From Clostridia bacterium (GTDB lineage: Bacteria; Bacillota; Clostridia; Oscillospirales; CAG-382): a DNA stretch of 32,871 nt. The stretch spans positions 1 through 32,871 of the forward strand of contig JAFYUZ010000044.1 of NCBI GenBank assembly GCA_017549365.1, read 5' to 3'. Position 1 is the first letter of the stretch. Every line of letters starts with the position of its first letter. The translations under genes were made by a program, and so were the position numbers. Under the pieces are notes generated by a model. It was given only the letters and a program-made list of their open reading frames with translations, did no database searches and had not been told where the DNA came from. Below are positions 23,701 through 29,491 of this stretch, one piece after another.

Positions 23701-25400
23701 GAGTGATAAATATCAAAAGCCGCATCTGAATATACGTCTGTTCCGCCCGAACCGCACAAAAGTCGGGTAAAGGGTGTTGCTCTTGCGGATCTTAAGTCTG
23801 TTGACATCCGCGGTTGAAGAATTCCGTATCCTTTTGTAACACAGTGATGCTTTGTGTCGATCAACGCTTTGTTTGCCGGGTGAATTATTTTACCCAAAAG
23901 TATGGTGGCTCCTTCAAGCCCGAGGTTTGTGTCAGCATCAAGGGTTATTACATATTTGGTTTTTTTAATAAAGTCTTTGTTTTCACAAATTCCTGGAACG
24001 GACGTATCAAAAGCGTTTTTTTCGCCTTTTATAAGCTTTATAAGCTCAATCACGGCACCGCGTTTTCTTTCGTATGCCATAAAGCGTTTTTCGCTTTTCG
24101 AATAACATCTTTCTCGAATAAAAAGGATAAATTCTTTCCCGTATTTATGATTTAAAGATTCGACTCTTTCGATGGCGTTGCGAATGATATTTGAATCGTT
24201 TGCATTTGTTGCGGTGTCACTGTCGGGAAGATCGCAAAGAAGACCAAAACGGATATTGTTTGAACTGTTTGCGTTTCTTATCTTTTCGATACGATCGAAC
24301 AAAACGCCGTCATGCTCAATTCCCGATAGAAGTGCGGTTATAACACAAAGTGTTTTTTCTTCTTCGGGTATATCGCGAATATCGATTGACGGAAGATTTC
24401 TTGCATCTTTGCACAATCGGGAAAAAACAGTATCAACAATGATTTTTACAGATTCAAAAACGGGAAAGTATAAAACGGGTAAAATCCAAAAATTTGTGGC
24501 AATACAAAAAATAATCGTAAATAAAAGCGAAACGCCGTAAAGGATTGGAAAATAAAGCATAGAAAAAAGTTTGTTGTTTTCGATCGAATAGCCGATGTAT
24601 TTTTCGTTTTCCGTTTGTGCGTTATCTGCTGTTTCCAAAAGCTTTGTTACAAGCTCGCTGTCGCAAATACGTTTTCGTTTGGCGCAAAGGCTTATCTTGT
24701 GCAAAAGATCGTTCTTTGAAGCGGCCGTCATTCGGGGATAAGCGCCCGACGGATCTTTTGACAGCAAAACTTCGAGCCTGCATTTTGAAAAGGCTTCGTT
24801 AAAATCACAGACCGCAAGAAATCTTAAACTTTTGATGGAATGTATAAGTTGAATCGCAATGTCATCGTTGTCGGTGAACCCCGAATTTTTCATTATCAAT
24901 TCACAGCATTTTCCGATGTGACATAGCACTGCCGATTTTGTTAATGTGGGAGCTGATGAAAAATCACAAACACCAAGGCCTGATGTGCAGTATCTGTCGC
25001 AGGCGGTTATGATCGCAACTATATGTGAATTTTCAATTTTACCGTCGCAAAATTCCAAAAGCTTTGAAAAAGATGAAAAGAGCAGGGGAATTGCGCCTTT
25101 TCCGATTATCGCTTTTTCGTGTTTTACAAAGCGGGCACATGACGAAAACTCGTCCTCTATCATTGTGTAATTGTCGCACAACCAGGAAAGAGCATCCGAA
25201 AGTTCGGAATTTTGTTGCTCAAATTCAATGGATTTTGCGTATAATCGGCGCGTTGCAGAAAAATTGTCTTTTAATAAAAACGAAATTTTCGAGCATTTTC
25301 CGTATGTCTTTTTGTTCGGTTCAAGCATGGAAACGATGTTGTCGCACAGTGATACAAGGTTTGAATTTTTAAACTTTTCGTTTTCGCATTCGTTTTTCAT
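17784..25400 (-). CDS. Giant cyclic beta-1,2-glucan synthase-like protein (GT84 + glycoamylase-like + GH94)
   Basis: 2,538 residues without interruption. Membrane helices at about 281-322 are followed by a GT84 glycosyltransferase region: LDADT with Asp488 and Asp490, GYGILQPRMS (about 527), HDILEGE (603) and HRWIRGD (637). More helices follow at about 685-730 and 800-840. A glycoamylase-like domain (about 1000-1280) has SWSGTAFEFFMP and WGISESAYFAFDSELNYQY, then SHHLGMSMLAL. Beta-rich sandwich regions lead to the C-terminal GH94 phosphorylase domain, with GFRDQLQD (Arg2070, Asp2071), WWHEQTHTG, and the end motif GGWTHYTGASGWMYR. Known relatives in Brucella and Agrobacterium (about 2,800-2,900 residues) make cyclic beta-1,2-glucans from UDP-glucose; GH94 trims chains by phosphorolysis. 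AAGGAA lies 6 to 7 bases before the ATG. It stands alone. The product in this organism is inferred. Confidence 0.85.
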   Translation of the reverse strand: MKNECENEKFKNSNLVSLCDNIVSMLEPNKKTYGKCSKISFLLKDNFSATRRLYAKSIEFEQQNSELSDALSWLCDNYTMIEDEFSSCARFVKHEKAIIGKGAIPLLFSSFSKLLEFCDGKIENSHIVAIITACDRYCTSGLGVCDFSSAPTLTKSAVLCHIGKCCELIMKNSGFTDNDDIAIQLIHSIKSLRFLAVCDFNEAFSKCRLEVLLSKDPSGAYPRMTAASKNDLLHKISLCAKRKRICDSELVTKLLETADNAQTENEKYIGYSIENNKLFSMLYFPILYGVSLLFTIIFCIATNFWILPVLYFPVFESVKIIVDTVFSRLCKDARNLPSIDIRDIPEEEKTLCVITALLSGIEHDGVLFDRIEKIRNANSSNNIRFGLLCDLPDSDTATNANDSNIIRNAIERVESLNHKYGKEFILFIRERCYSKSEKRFMAYERKRGAVIELIKLIKGEKNAFDTSVPGICENKDFIKKTKYVITLDADTNLGLEGATILLGKIIHPANKALIDTKHHCVTKGYGILQPRMSTDLRSARATPFTRLLCGSGGTDVYSDAAFDIYHSVFDSGTFCGKGIIDVNAFYETVVKADVFPDDYILSHDILEGERARTALLCDTELTDGFPKNEISYIKRKHRWIRGDIQNLIFLKKFKKTSDGTRVKVFSIFSRYKIFDNARRAVTPVFSFLLLPISFLFPKKASIALFLAAFLPCILPFFIETLNVAKTLALKSTARRFFSKGVTVSLWQSFLRMLFFGCMLAKDAFLSLSASLLSLYRMIFSKRKLLEWVTAAHSEKKKSGFLQFITTHLFSSAVGATIFIFAPGGVIKFSGLAFFVMPFVGYITSKNHLHIKKTSEKSKNVMRAYAFDIWKFFKENVSDADNNLPPDNIQLSPYEKVAHRTSPTNIGLYVTSVLSALDFGFIDTKEAAERLEKTIDTIEKMQKWHGHLFNWFDTKTLSVLEPKYVSSVDSGNFVACLIALSAGLAEYSGEQPKMLDLISRVKNIVSKTDFAILYNQKRNLFSVGVTVSDDQAKKDDGCYDFLMSEARILSYVACATRCVPAKHWKKLSRPIISDGGYIGLSSWSGTAFEFFMPCLFMPTAKSSMLYESMLFAYRAQSKRKIGGVWGISESAYFAFDSELNYQYKAFGVPMLSQKNASDRDFVISPYSSFLSMCVGANGALSNLAELEKQKAYGKYGFFEALDFSPSRIKNGKAVIKSYMSHHLGMSMLALANACFDNLFVNRFMSDPKMQSASELLEEKIPVNARIKKLKRTKRPTIGREKKDIQNEITTNDPSPLFPICACISDGKMSLTVSDVGHIEAKKGDCNLILSGYNKFPDKISESIMTYISLNGRIYGMTPICNAACSDGRYSFSYTESTARHDLSCDEGIFSVGYTISPDNGSVLRIKLSGKTQSNCAEFRFVFTPCLTNERTYASHPAFSELFIESDYDESEKILYYTRRKRSEFDEGAVLAVAFDNKAINPVFATRKNFGDYDKYSYFSDITDNVSGACINPFCVIGAKFDASAKAELLIAMAHSKKSATDAIIKSRNTSFEEAKSDLFETSAQFVLNAGISSLSPDGTVRKMLSGVCFSEISEKEILSDFAKKAIFSNKSDTISKSSLWKYGISGDDKIAVIDTGAYFFKERLEKHIRAYKLLAMKNKRFDLVILYNEADKYERTVEKRIRKLISDCNADTFSERKKYGIRLVEKGNAIHDLAAIVQSASYFSDITKIENTPQNKKDTAFVLHPITCGKPISKSFDGFRVRGGVFAKDSFVIDKFSAASPAAPYAHVLSGENFSCVLTQDSLGYTFFKNASECRITPFSPEGNRQCDGEHLYLFEKGKLFDLIKCAQTVKYSCGKAEYFGKVAEAEYQVEVICAAKLSAKAAKITFEGILSENAKVFYCADPCMGDANSRCSFLAKDETTVIFKNPLSRTLADYTGHLSVFSVNKKYTVCDKAYFFTEGKTTSGKCDFACVGSDVTKNQTLIFVLGASKNDDCIDKIIGSFSQSSNDLFEEAEKFARSLIPRISFAGKSCDDRCESISKMFNLYLPYDTAFSRMLARSGFYQSGGAYGFRDQLQDILCIMYADKKRALNHIYRAASHQFPEGDVLHWWHEQTHTGVRTRCSDDYLWLVYASAKYYEICGNFDFLKVELPYITASNLSDNETERYGAFSKSDICESLYLHNLRALDRAISLRGKHGLCLMGSCDWCDGYSLVGKNMQGESTFTTMFLIMLLNLFVPICKKYGDEMIAEKYQSAIKELKNAVETHCYDKENGYFLRGFYDDGTTLGSNENDEGKIDLLAQSFAALSGISAEMSIKALIKARDLLYDKEMRIMKLLSPPFEKTKKEPGYIKGYLPGVRENGGQYTHGAMFYALACFETAEQIYKQDKELSKKLTGFASDVLLWSNPAFRTSSAVGDNIRLSYKTEPYSVAADIYSNVDHKGRGGWTHYTGASGWMYRLILRYVFGIEFKDAESNSPKLVFHLHRHFPLQQVIDGGALKINEFGFDLEIKYISDKEKFIIADNTKSKTNAFDKSVHIIEAHI

Positions 25401-25449
25401 TTGCAGTTCCTTCCGAGCAGTGAATCTTTTTTACTATTATTTTCGCTAT

Positions 25450-25466
25450 TATGAATAATATTCATA
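25450..25466. promoter_or_regulatory. Palindrome upstream of the GH94 gene
   Basis: TATGAAT and ATTCATA are perfect 7-bp arms around AAT, 50 bp upstream of the GH94 start. I could not identify a convincing -35/-10 pair for this gene, so its promoter remains unassigned. The palindrome may be a regulator site. Confidence 0.35.
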
Positions 25467-25526
25467 TCAAAGTTTGTGCATTTTACACAATTATGCAACA
25501 ATGTCAAAAAAACTTGTAAAAACCCC

Positions 25527-25554
25527 TTGCAATTTTCTGAAATTGTGTTATAAT
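25527..25554 (+). promoter_or_regulatory. Promoter of the amino-acid ABC transporter operon
   Basis: TTGCAA (25527-25532), a 16-base spacer and TATAAT (25549-25554). A leader of about 70 nt follows, with possible pairing of TTCACTT (25566-25572) and AAGTGAA (25591-25597). Confidence 0.7.
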
Positions 25555-25630
25555 ATGTGCAGTGATTCACTTTAGCCAATTAAAGCGTTGAAGTGAAACG
25601 AATACATTTTTTATTTTTTGGAGGAAAATC

Positions 25631-26395
25631 ATGAAAAAGACACTTGCTCTTATTCTCTCTCTTCTCATGCTCGCATCCTGCGCAGCTTTTGCAGGTTGTG
25701 AAAAGAAAACCGACGGCGAAAAGGATACTCTCGTTATCGGTTACACCATCTACGAACCCATGAACTACATGGAAGACGACAAACTCACAGGTTTTGACAC
25801 AGAATTTGCAGAAGCTGTTTGCGAAAAGCTCGGCGTTACTCCCGAATTTGTTGAAATCAACTGGGATACAAAGTTCGTTACTCTCGAAGCAGGTCAGATC
25901 GATTGTATCTGGAACGGTATGACAATCTCTCCTGATGTTGAAGCAAACTGCAGCGTTTCCAAGCCTTACGTAAAGAACGCTCAGGTAGTTGTTATGAACG
26001 AAGATGTGATCGCTGATTACGCTGATATCGAAAGCCTCAAGGACCTCAAGTTCACAGCTGAAGCAGGTTCCGCAGGTGAAGAAGCTATCAAGGCAAACGG
26101 TCTTGACGCAAACTATTCTCCCGTTGCTCTCCAGACAGACGCTCTTCTCGCTGTTATGGGCAAGCAGGCAGATGCATGTGTTATCGATATCACAATGGCA
26201 AAGACAATGACAGCTGACGGCACAAGCTACGCTGACCTTGGCTATTCCATCGAGCTTACAACCGAAGAATACGGTATCGGCTTCCCCAAGGATTCCGAAC
26301 TCACAGAAAAGGTTAACGGCATCATCGATGAACTCATCGCTGACGGCACACTTCCCGCACTTGCAGAAAAGTACGGCCTTAACCTCGCTGAATAA
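25631..26395 (+). CDS. Polar amino-acid ABC transporter substrate-binding lipoprotein
   Basis: 254 residues, family 3 solute-binding protein. A lipoprotein signal ends at FAGC (Cys about 23). The binding-fold landmarks are TLVIGYTIYEPMNY, LTGFDTEFAEAVCEKLG, INWDTKFVTLEAGQIDCIWNG and the hinge region ACVIDITMAK. It captures a polar amino acid outside the membrane and delivers it to the permease. A GGAGG ribosome site precedes the ATG. Codons are visibly biased (CTC, GCA, AAG, ATC), more than in the neighbouring genes, which suggests high expression. A terminator at 26424-26447 separates it from the permease gene, fitting the excess of binding protein usual in such operons. The ligand is not determinable. 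Confidence 0.92.
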   Translation: MKKTLALILSLLMLASCAAFAGCEKKTDGEKDTLVIGYTIYEPMNYMEDDKLTGFDTEFAEAVCEKLGVTPEFVEINWDTKFVTLEAGQIDCIWNGMTISPDVEANCSVSKPYVKNAQVVVMNEDVIADYADIESLKDLKFTAEAGSAGEEAIKANGLDANYSPVALQTDALLAVMGKQADACVIDITMAKTMTADGTSYADLGYSIELTTEEYGIGFPKDSELTEKVNGIIDELIADGTLPALAEKYGLNLAE

Positions 26396-26423
26396 TCATT
26401 TTACGAATCAAACACCATCCATG

Positions 26424-26447
26424 AAAGGCAGATTTTCATCTGCCTTT
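26424..26447 (+). terminator. Intra-operon terminator after the binding-protein gene
   Basis: AAAGGCAGAT pairs perfectly with ATCTGCCTTT around tttc, followed by a short T-run. Partial read-through would reduce permease and ATPase expression relative to the binding protein. Confidence 0.75.
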
Positions 26448-26488
26448 TTGGTTGGTTTATGACAAAAAACATAAATGGTGCTTTATTG

Positions 26489-27130
26489 ATGTTTATTACA
26501 GTTACTTTATCCCTGCTTGAAGGTTTTCTTACCACCTTCAAGATTTTTATCCTCACCCTTGCCATGGCATTGCCTTTGGGACTTATCATCTCTTTCGGCT
26601 CGATGAGCAAGATCGCCGTTATCAAATGGCCGATAAAAACCCTTGTCTGGATCGTACGCGGCACACCTCTTATGCTCCAGCTTATACTTTTTGGTTTTGG
26701 CCCCGGTCTTATCGGTATCAAGGGTATGGATACGTTCCTTGCGGTAATGATCGCTTTTGTTATCAACTATGCCTGCTATTTTTCCGAGATATATCGCGGT
26801 GGCATCGAGGCTGTTCCGCGCGGACAATATGAAGCAGGAGCTGTTTTGGGACTTACAAAGACCCAGGTCTTTTTCAAAATCGTACTTATGCAGGTCGTCA
26901 AGAATATTCTTCCTCCCATGAGCAACGAGTTTCTTACCCTTGTAAAAGACACGTCGCTTGCAAACACGATCATGGTATACGAGATAACCTGGAATGCCAA
27001 GCGTTTTATGAACAGCGCAGGTATCCTTTGGCCTCTTTTCTATTCGGGAGTTTTCTATCTCGCTTTCTGCGGATTACTCACACTTCTCTTCGGTTTCTTC
27101 GAAAAGAAGCTCAGCTATTATAAATCGTAA
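26489..27130 (+). CDS. Polar amino-acid ABC transporter permease
   Basis: About 213 residues with five predicted membrane helices (HisM/GlnP family). The early LLEGFLTTFKIFILTLAMALPLG and RGTPLMLQL segments and the cytosolic coupling loop IYRGGIEAVPRGQYEAGAVLGL (EAA motif) are diagnostic. It forms the channel for the substrate delivered by the binding protein. The ATG at 26489 with GGTG 8 bases upstream is favoured. A longer start at 26459 has no ribosome site and follows directly on the terminator T-run, but cannot be excluded. The gene ends 15 bp before the ATPase gene. Confidence 0.92.
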   Translation: MFITVTLSLLEGFLTTFKIFILTLAMALPLGLIISFGSMSKIAVIKWPIKTLVWIVRGTPLMLQLILFGFGPGLIGIKGMDTFLAVMIAFVINYACYFSEIYRGGIEAVPRGQYEAGAVLGLTKTQVFFKIVLMQVVKNILPPMSNEFLTLVKDTSLANTIMVYEITWNAKRFMNSAGILWPLFYSGVFYLAFCGLLTLLFGFFEKKLSYYKS

Positions 27131-27145
27131 GGGAGGGGAACGAAG

Positions 27146-27919
27146 ATGCCAATTCTTGAAGTAAAAAATATGTATAAAAGCTTTGATGACACCCACGTTC
27201 TCAAAGGCGTTGATTTTTCTGTTGAAAAAGGCGAGGTCGTTTCTGTTATCGGCGCATCCGGTAACGGAAAAACCACTCTTCTTCGTTGTCTGACTTTTCT
27301 TGAAAGACCCGAAAAGGGCGAGATAATTGTTGACGGACAGACGATATTTGACGCGTCGTCTGCGCAGAATCTCACCGAAAAAGAAATCAGACAAAGCAGA
27401 CTACGCTTTGGTCTTGTTTTTCAGAACTTCAATCTTTTTCCCCAGTATACAGCTCTTGAAAACGTGACTCTTGCCATGAAATCTTTGTCCAAAGATGGAT
27501 TAAAGCATTTTGACGGTGACATCGACGAGATCGGAGCAAGCTATCTTAAACGCGTTGGTCTTGAGGACAAGCTTCACTTTTATCCCTGTCAGCTCTCCGG
27601 CGGTCAGCAGCAGCGTGTTGCGATTGCCCGTGCTCTTGCATTAAATCCCGATATACTCTTTTTTGACGAACCTACAAGCGCCCTTGACCCGCTTCTTACA
27701 AACGAGGTTCTTGCAACCTTAAAAAAGCTTGCCGAGGAAAACATGACGATGATAATCGTCACCCACGAAATGAAGTTTGCAAAAGAAGTTTCGAGCAAGA
27801 TCATTTATATGGACGACGGAAAGATTGTCGAGTGCGGCTCTCCCGAGCAGATATTTGAAAATCCCACTCATCCCAAGACTCGTGAATTCCTCTCCAGCTT
27901 CATCGACGAGGAAAATTGA
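27146..27919 (+). CDS. Polar amino-acid ABC transporter ATP-binding protein (GlnQ type)
   Basis: 257 residues. It carries Walker A GASGNGKTT (about 36-44), a Q-loop (LVFQNFNLFP), signature LSGGQQQR, Walker B ILFFDEPTSALDP and the switch His in IVTHEMKFA. It powers import by the adjacent permease. The Walker A serine/glycine pattern differs slightly from the usual GPSGSGKS, but the essential Lys and Thr are present. An insertion of about 25 residues between the Q-loop and signature (KSLSKDGLKHFDGDIDEIGA) is a variant of the family. The ribosome site is GGGAGGGG. It is the last gene of the operon. Confidence 0.94.
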   Translation: MPILEVKNMYKSFDDTHVLKGVDFSVEKGEVVSVIGASGNGKTTLLRCLTFLERPEKGEIIVDGQTIFDASSAQNLTEKEIRQSRLRFGLVFQNFNLFPQYTALENVTLAMKSLSKDGLKHFDGDIDEIGASYLKRVGLEDKLHFYPCQLSGGQQQRVAIARALALNPDILFFDEPTSALDPLLTNEVLATLKKLAEENMTMIIVTHEMKFAKEVSSKIIYMDDGKIVECGSPEQIFENPTHPKTREFLSSFIDEEN

Positions 27920-27951
27920 TACAAATTTACGATTTATACTAAAAAACAGCC

Positions 27952-27977
27952 ATTTCAGCATTATTTTGTGCTGAAAT
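27952..27977 (+). other. Hairpin after the ABC transporter operon, no U-tract
   Basis: ATTTCAGCA pairs perfectly with TGCTGAAAT around an 8-base loop, 32 bp after the ATPase stop codon. No T-run follows, so it is either a weak or factor-dependent terminator or a 3' mRNA stabiliser. Confidence 0.5.
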
Positions 27978-28030
27978 ACAGGTCAAAATGACGAATTTGA
28001 CGAAAAATCGAATAAATTGTTATAAAGTAT

Positions 28031-28059
28031 TTGACTTTTGTGTTTATATTTGTTATAAT
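28031..28059 (+). promoter_or_regulatory. Promoter of the ParA gene
   Basis: TTGACT (28031-28036), a 17-base spacer and TATAAT (28054-28059). Confidence 0.8.
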
Positions 28060-28104
28060 ATCTGTTGCGCACTAAATGCGACTATTCTTGAGGAGGCTGT
28101 TTAA

Positions 28105-28863
28105 TTGGCGAAGATATATGCATTTGCCAACCAAAAGGGCGGGGTGGGAAAGACTACGTCTGCCGTAAATATCGCCGCGGCTGTTGGTGCTTTGGGCAAA
28201 AAAACTTTGCTTGTAGACATGGATCCTCAGGGAAATGCCACAAGCGGTGTCGGTGTAAGTAAAAAGTCTGTGACAAAGTCTGCGTATGATCTCATTGCAA
28301 ACGACATCCCCTTTAAATCTGTTGTAAAAAAGACAAAGTACAAAAAGCTTGATATCCTGCCTGCCACGATCGCTCTTGCGGGTGCAGAGCTTGAGCTTGT
28401 TGATAAGAAGGATCGCGAATTTTATCTTAAAAACATTCTTGATTCAGTTCGTGACGACTATGATTTTATCTTTATCGACTGTCCTCCTTCTCTCGGACTT
28501 TTGACAATTAACAGTCTTTGTGCGTGCGACGGAGTTATCGTTCCCATGCAGTGCGAATATTTTGCGCTCGAGGGACTTTCTCAGCTCACTGTCACAATAG
28601 CCCAGGTAAAGCGACTTTACAATCCGGGACTTGATCTTTCGGGCGTTATCATAACCATGTTCGACGGTAGATTAAACCTTTCTCTTCAGGTGCTCGAGCA
28701 GATAAAAAAGCATTTTAAGGGTAAGATTTTCAAGGTACCCGTTCCGCGTAACGTCCGCCTAAGCGAGGCTCCCAGTTACGGAATGCCTGCTATGTATTAC
28801 GATAAGTATTCTAAGGGCGCCATGGCTTATTGTGATATTGCAAAAGAAATTTCTGAAATGTAA
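28105..28863 (+). CDS. ParA/Soj-family ATPase
   Basis: 252 residues. The deviant Walker A KGGVGKTTS (Lys11, Lys16), VDMDPQGNATSG (Asp40) and FIFIDCPPSLG are diagnostic of Soj/ParA; VPVPRNVRLSEAPSYGMPA is the conserved C-terminal part. These ATPases position DNA or protein cargo using nonspecific DNA binding. The start is TTG at 28105, with AGGAGG 8 bases upstream. There is no ParB gene or parS-like site nearby; it is followed by a hairpin and a YfcE-type gene. It may be the chromosomal Soj separated from spo0J, or an orphan ParA with another cargo. Confidence 0.9.
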   Translation: MAKIYAFANQKGGVGKTTSAVNIAAAVGALGKKTLLVDMDPQGNATSGVGVSKKSVTKSAYDLIANDIPFKSVVKKTKYKKLDILPATIALAGAELELVDKKDREFYLKNILDSVRDDYDFIFIDCPPSLGLLTINSLCACDGVIVPMQCEYFALEGLSQLTVTIAQVKRLYNPGLDLSGVIITMFDGRLNLSLQVLEQIKKHFKGKIFKVPVPRNVRLSEAPSYGMPAMYYDKYSKGAMAYCDIAKEISEM

Positions 28864-28869
28864 TAAAAG

Positions 28870-28896
28870 AAATGGCTGCAATTTTTGCAGCCATTT
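28870..28896 (+). terminator. Terminator-like hairpin after parA
   Basis: AAATGGCTGCAA pairs perfectly with TTGCAGCCATTT, with a 3-base loop. The following T-run is short (TTTT within 28894-28897), so partial read-through into the YfcE-type gene is possible. Confidence 0.6.
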
Positions 28897-28917
28897 TCAA
28901 TATAGAAAGGATCAAAT

Positions 28918-29454
28918 ATGAAAATTTTAATTGCCTCCGACATCCATGGTTCGGCATACTACTGCGAAAAGCTTCTTGAAAGATACTGTGATGAAAAAGC
29001 AGAACGACTTATATTGCTTGGAGACGTGCTTTATCACGGCCCAAGAAACGATCTTCCGAAGGATTATGCTCCCAAAAAGGTTATTTCAATGCTCAATCCC
29101 AAAGCTTCCGAGATTCTTTGTGTCAAGGGTAACTGCGAAAGCGATGTTGACGGAATGGTTCTCGATTTCCCCGTTGATGCCGAAAATGCCCTCGTTTTCG
29201 TCGGTGACAGAACTTTGTATCTGACCCACGGACACAAGATCCGTTCCGATATCTCTAAAATGAACTGTATTCTTCTCAACGGCCACACCCACGTGCCGTT
29301 ATGCGACGAAAGCGAAGGATATCTTCATATAAATCCCGGATCTGTTTCTATTCCAAAGGAAAACTCGTGCCATAGTTACGTTACATTTGACGGCAAAAAG
29401 TTCTTGTGGAAAGACGTTGAATCGGGCGAAGTTTATATGGAAAAGGAAATATAA
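28918..29454 (+). CDS. yfcE: YfcE/MJ0936-type phosphodiesterase
   Basis: 178 residues, small calcineurin-like metallophosphoesterase. Metal ligands lie in SDIHG (Asp8, His10), LLGDVLYHGPRN (Asp36), VKGNCES, LTHGHK and LNGHTHVP, followed by NPGSVSIP. Members hydrolyse phosphodiesters in vitro and their natural substrate is often unknown. A GAAAGG ribosome site precedes the ATG. There is no promoter of its own visible between it and parA; transcription may come by read-through. It ends at a shared terminator with the convergent ABC exporter gene. Confidence 0.9.
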   Translation: MKILIASDIHGSAYYCEKLLERYCDEKAERLILLGDVLYHGPRNDLPKDYAPKKVISMLNPKASEILCVKGNCESDVDGMVLDFPVDAENALVFVGDRTLYLTHGHKIRSDISKMNCILLNGHTHVPLCDESEGYLHINPGSVSIPKENSCHSYVTFDGKKFLWKDVESGEVYMEKEI

Positions 29455-29460
29455 ATTTAA

Positions 29461-29486
29461 AAGGACGAACAATTTTGTTCGTCCTT
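29461..29486. terminator. Bidirectional terminator between yfcE and the ABC exporter
   Basis: AAGGACGAACA and TTGTTCGTCCTT pair closely around a short T-rich loop, with TGTTTTTAT after it rightward and an A-rich run (T-rich on the minus strand) on the other side. Confidence 0.85.
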
Positions 29487-29491
29487 TGTTT

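Noticed and set aside
25555..25630. T-box or riboswitch before the amino-acid transporter
   Set aside because: The leader is too short and lacks the T-box sequence and any riboswitch core I can recognise.
28000..28104. parS site next to ParA
   Set aside because: No TGTTTCACGTGAAACA-like sequence is present there or elsewhere near the gene.
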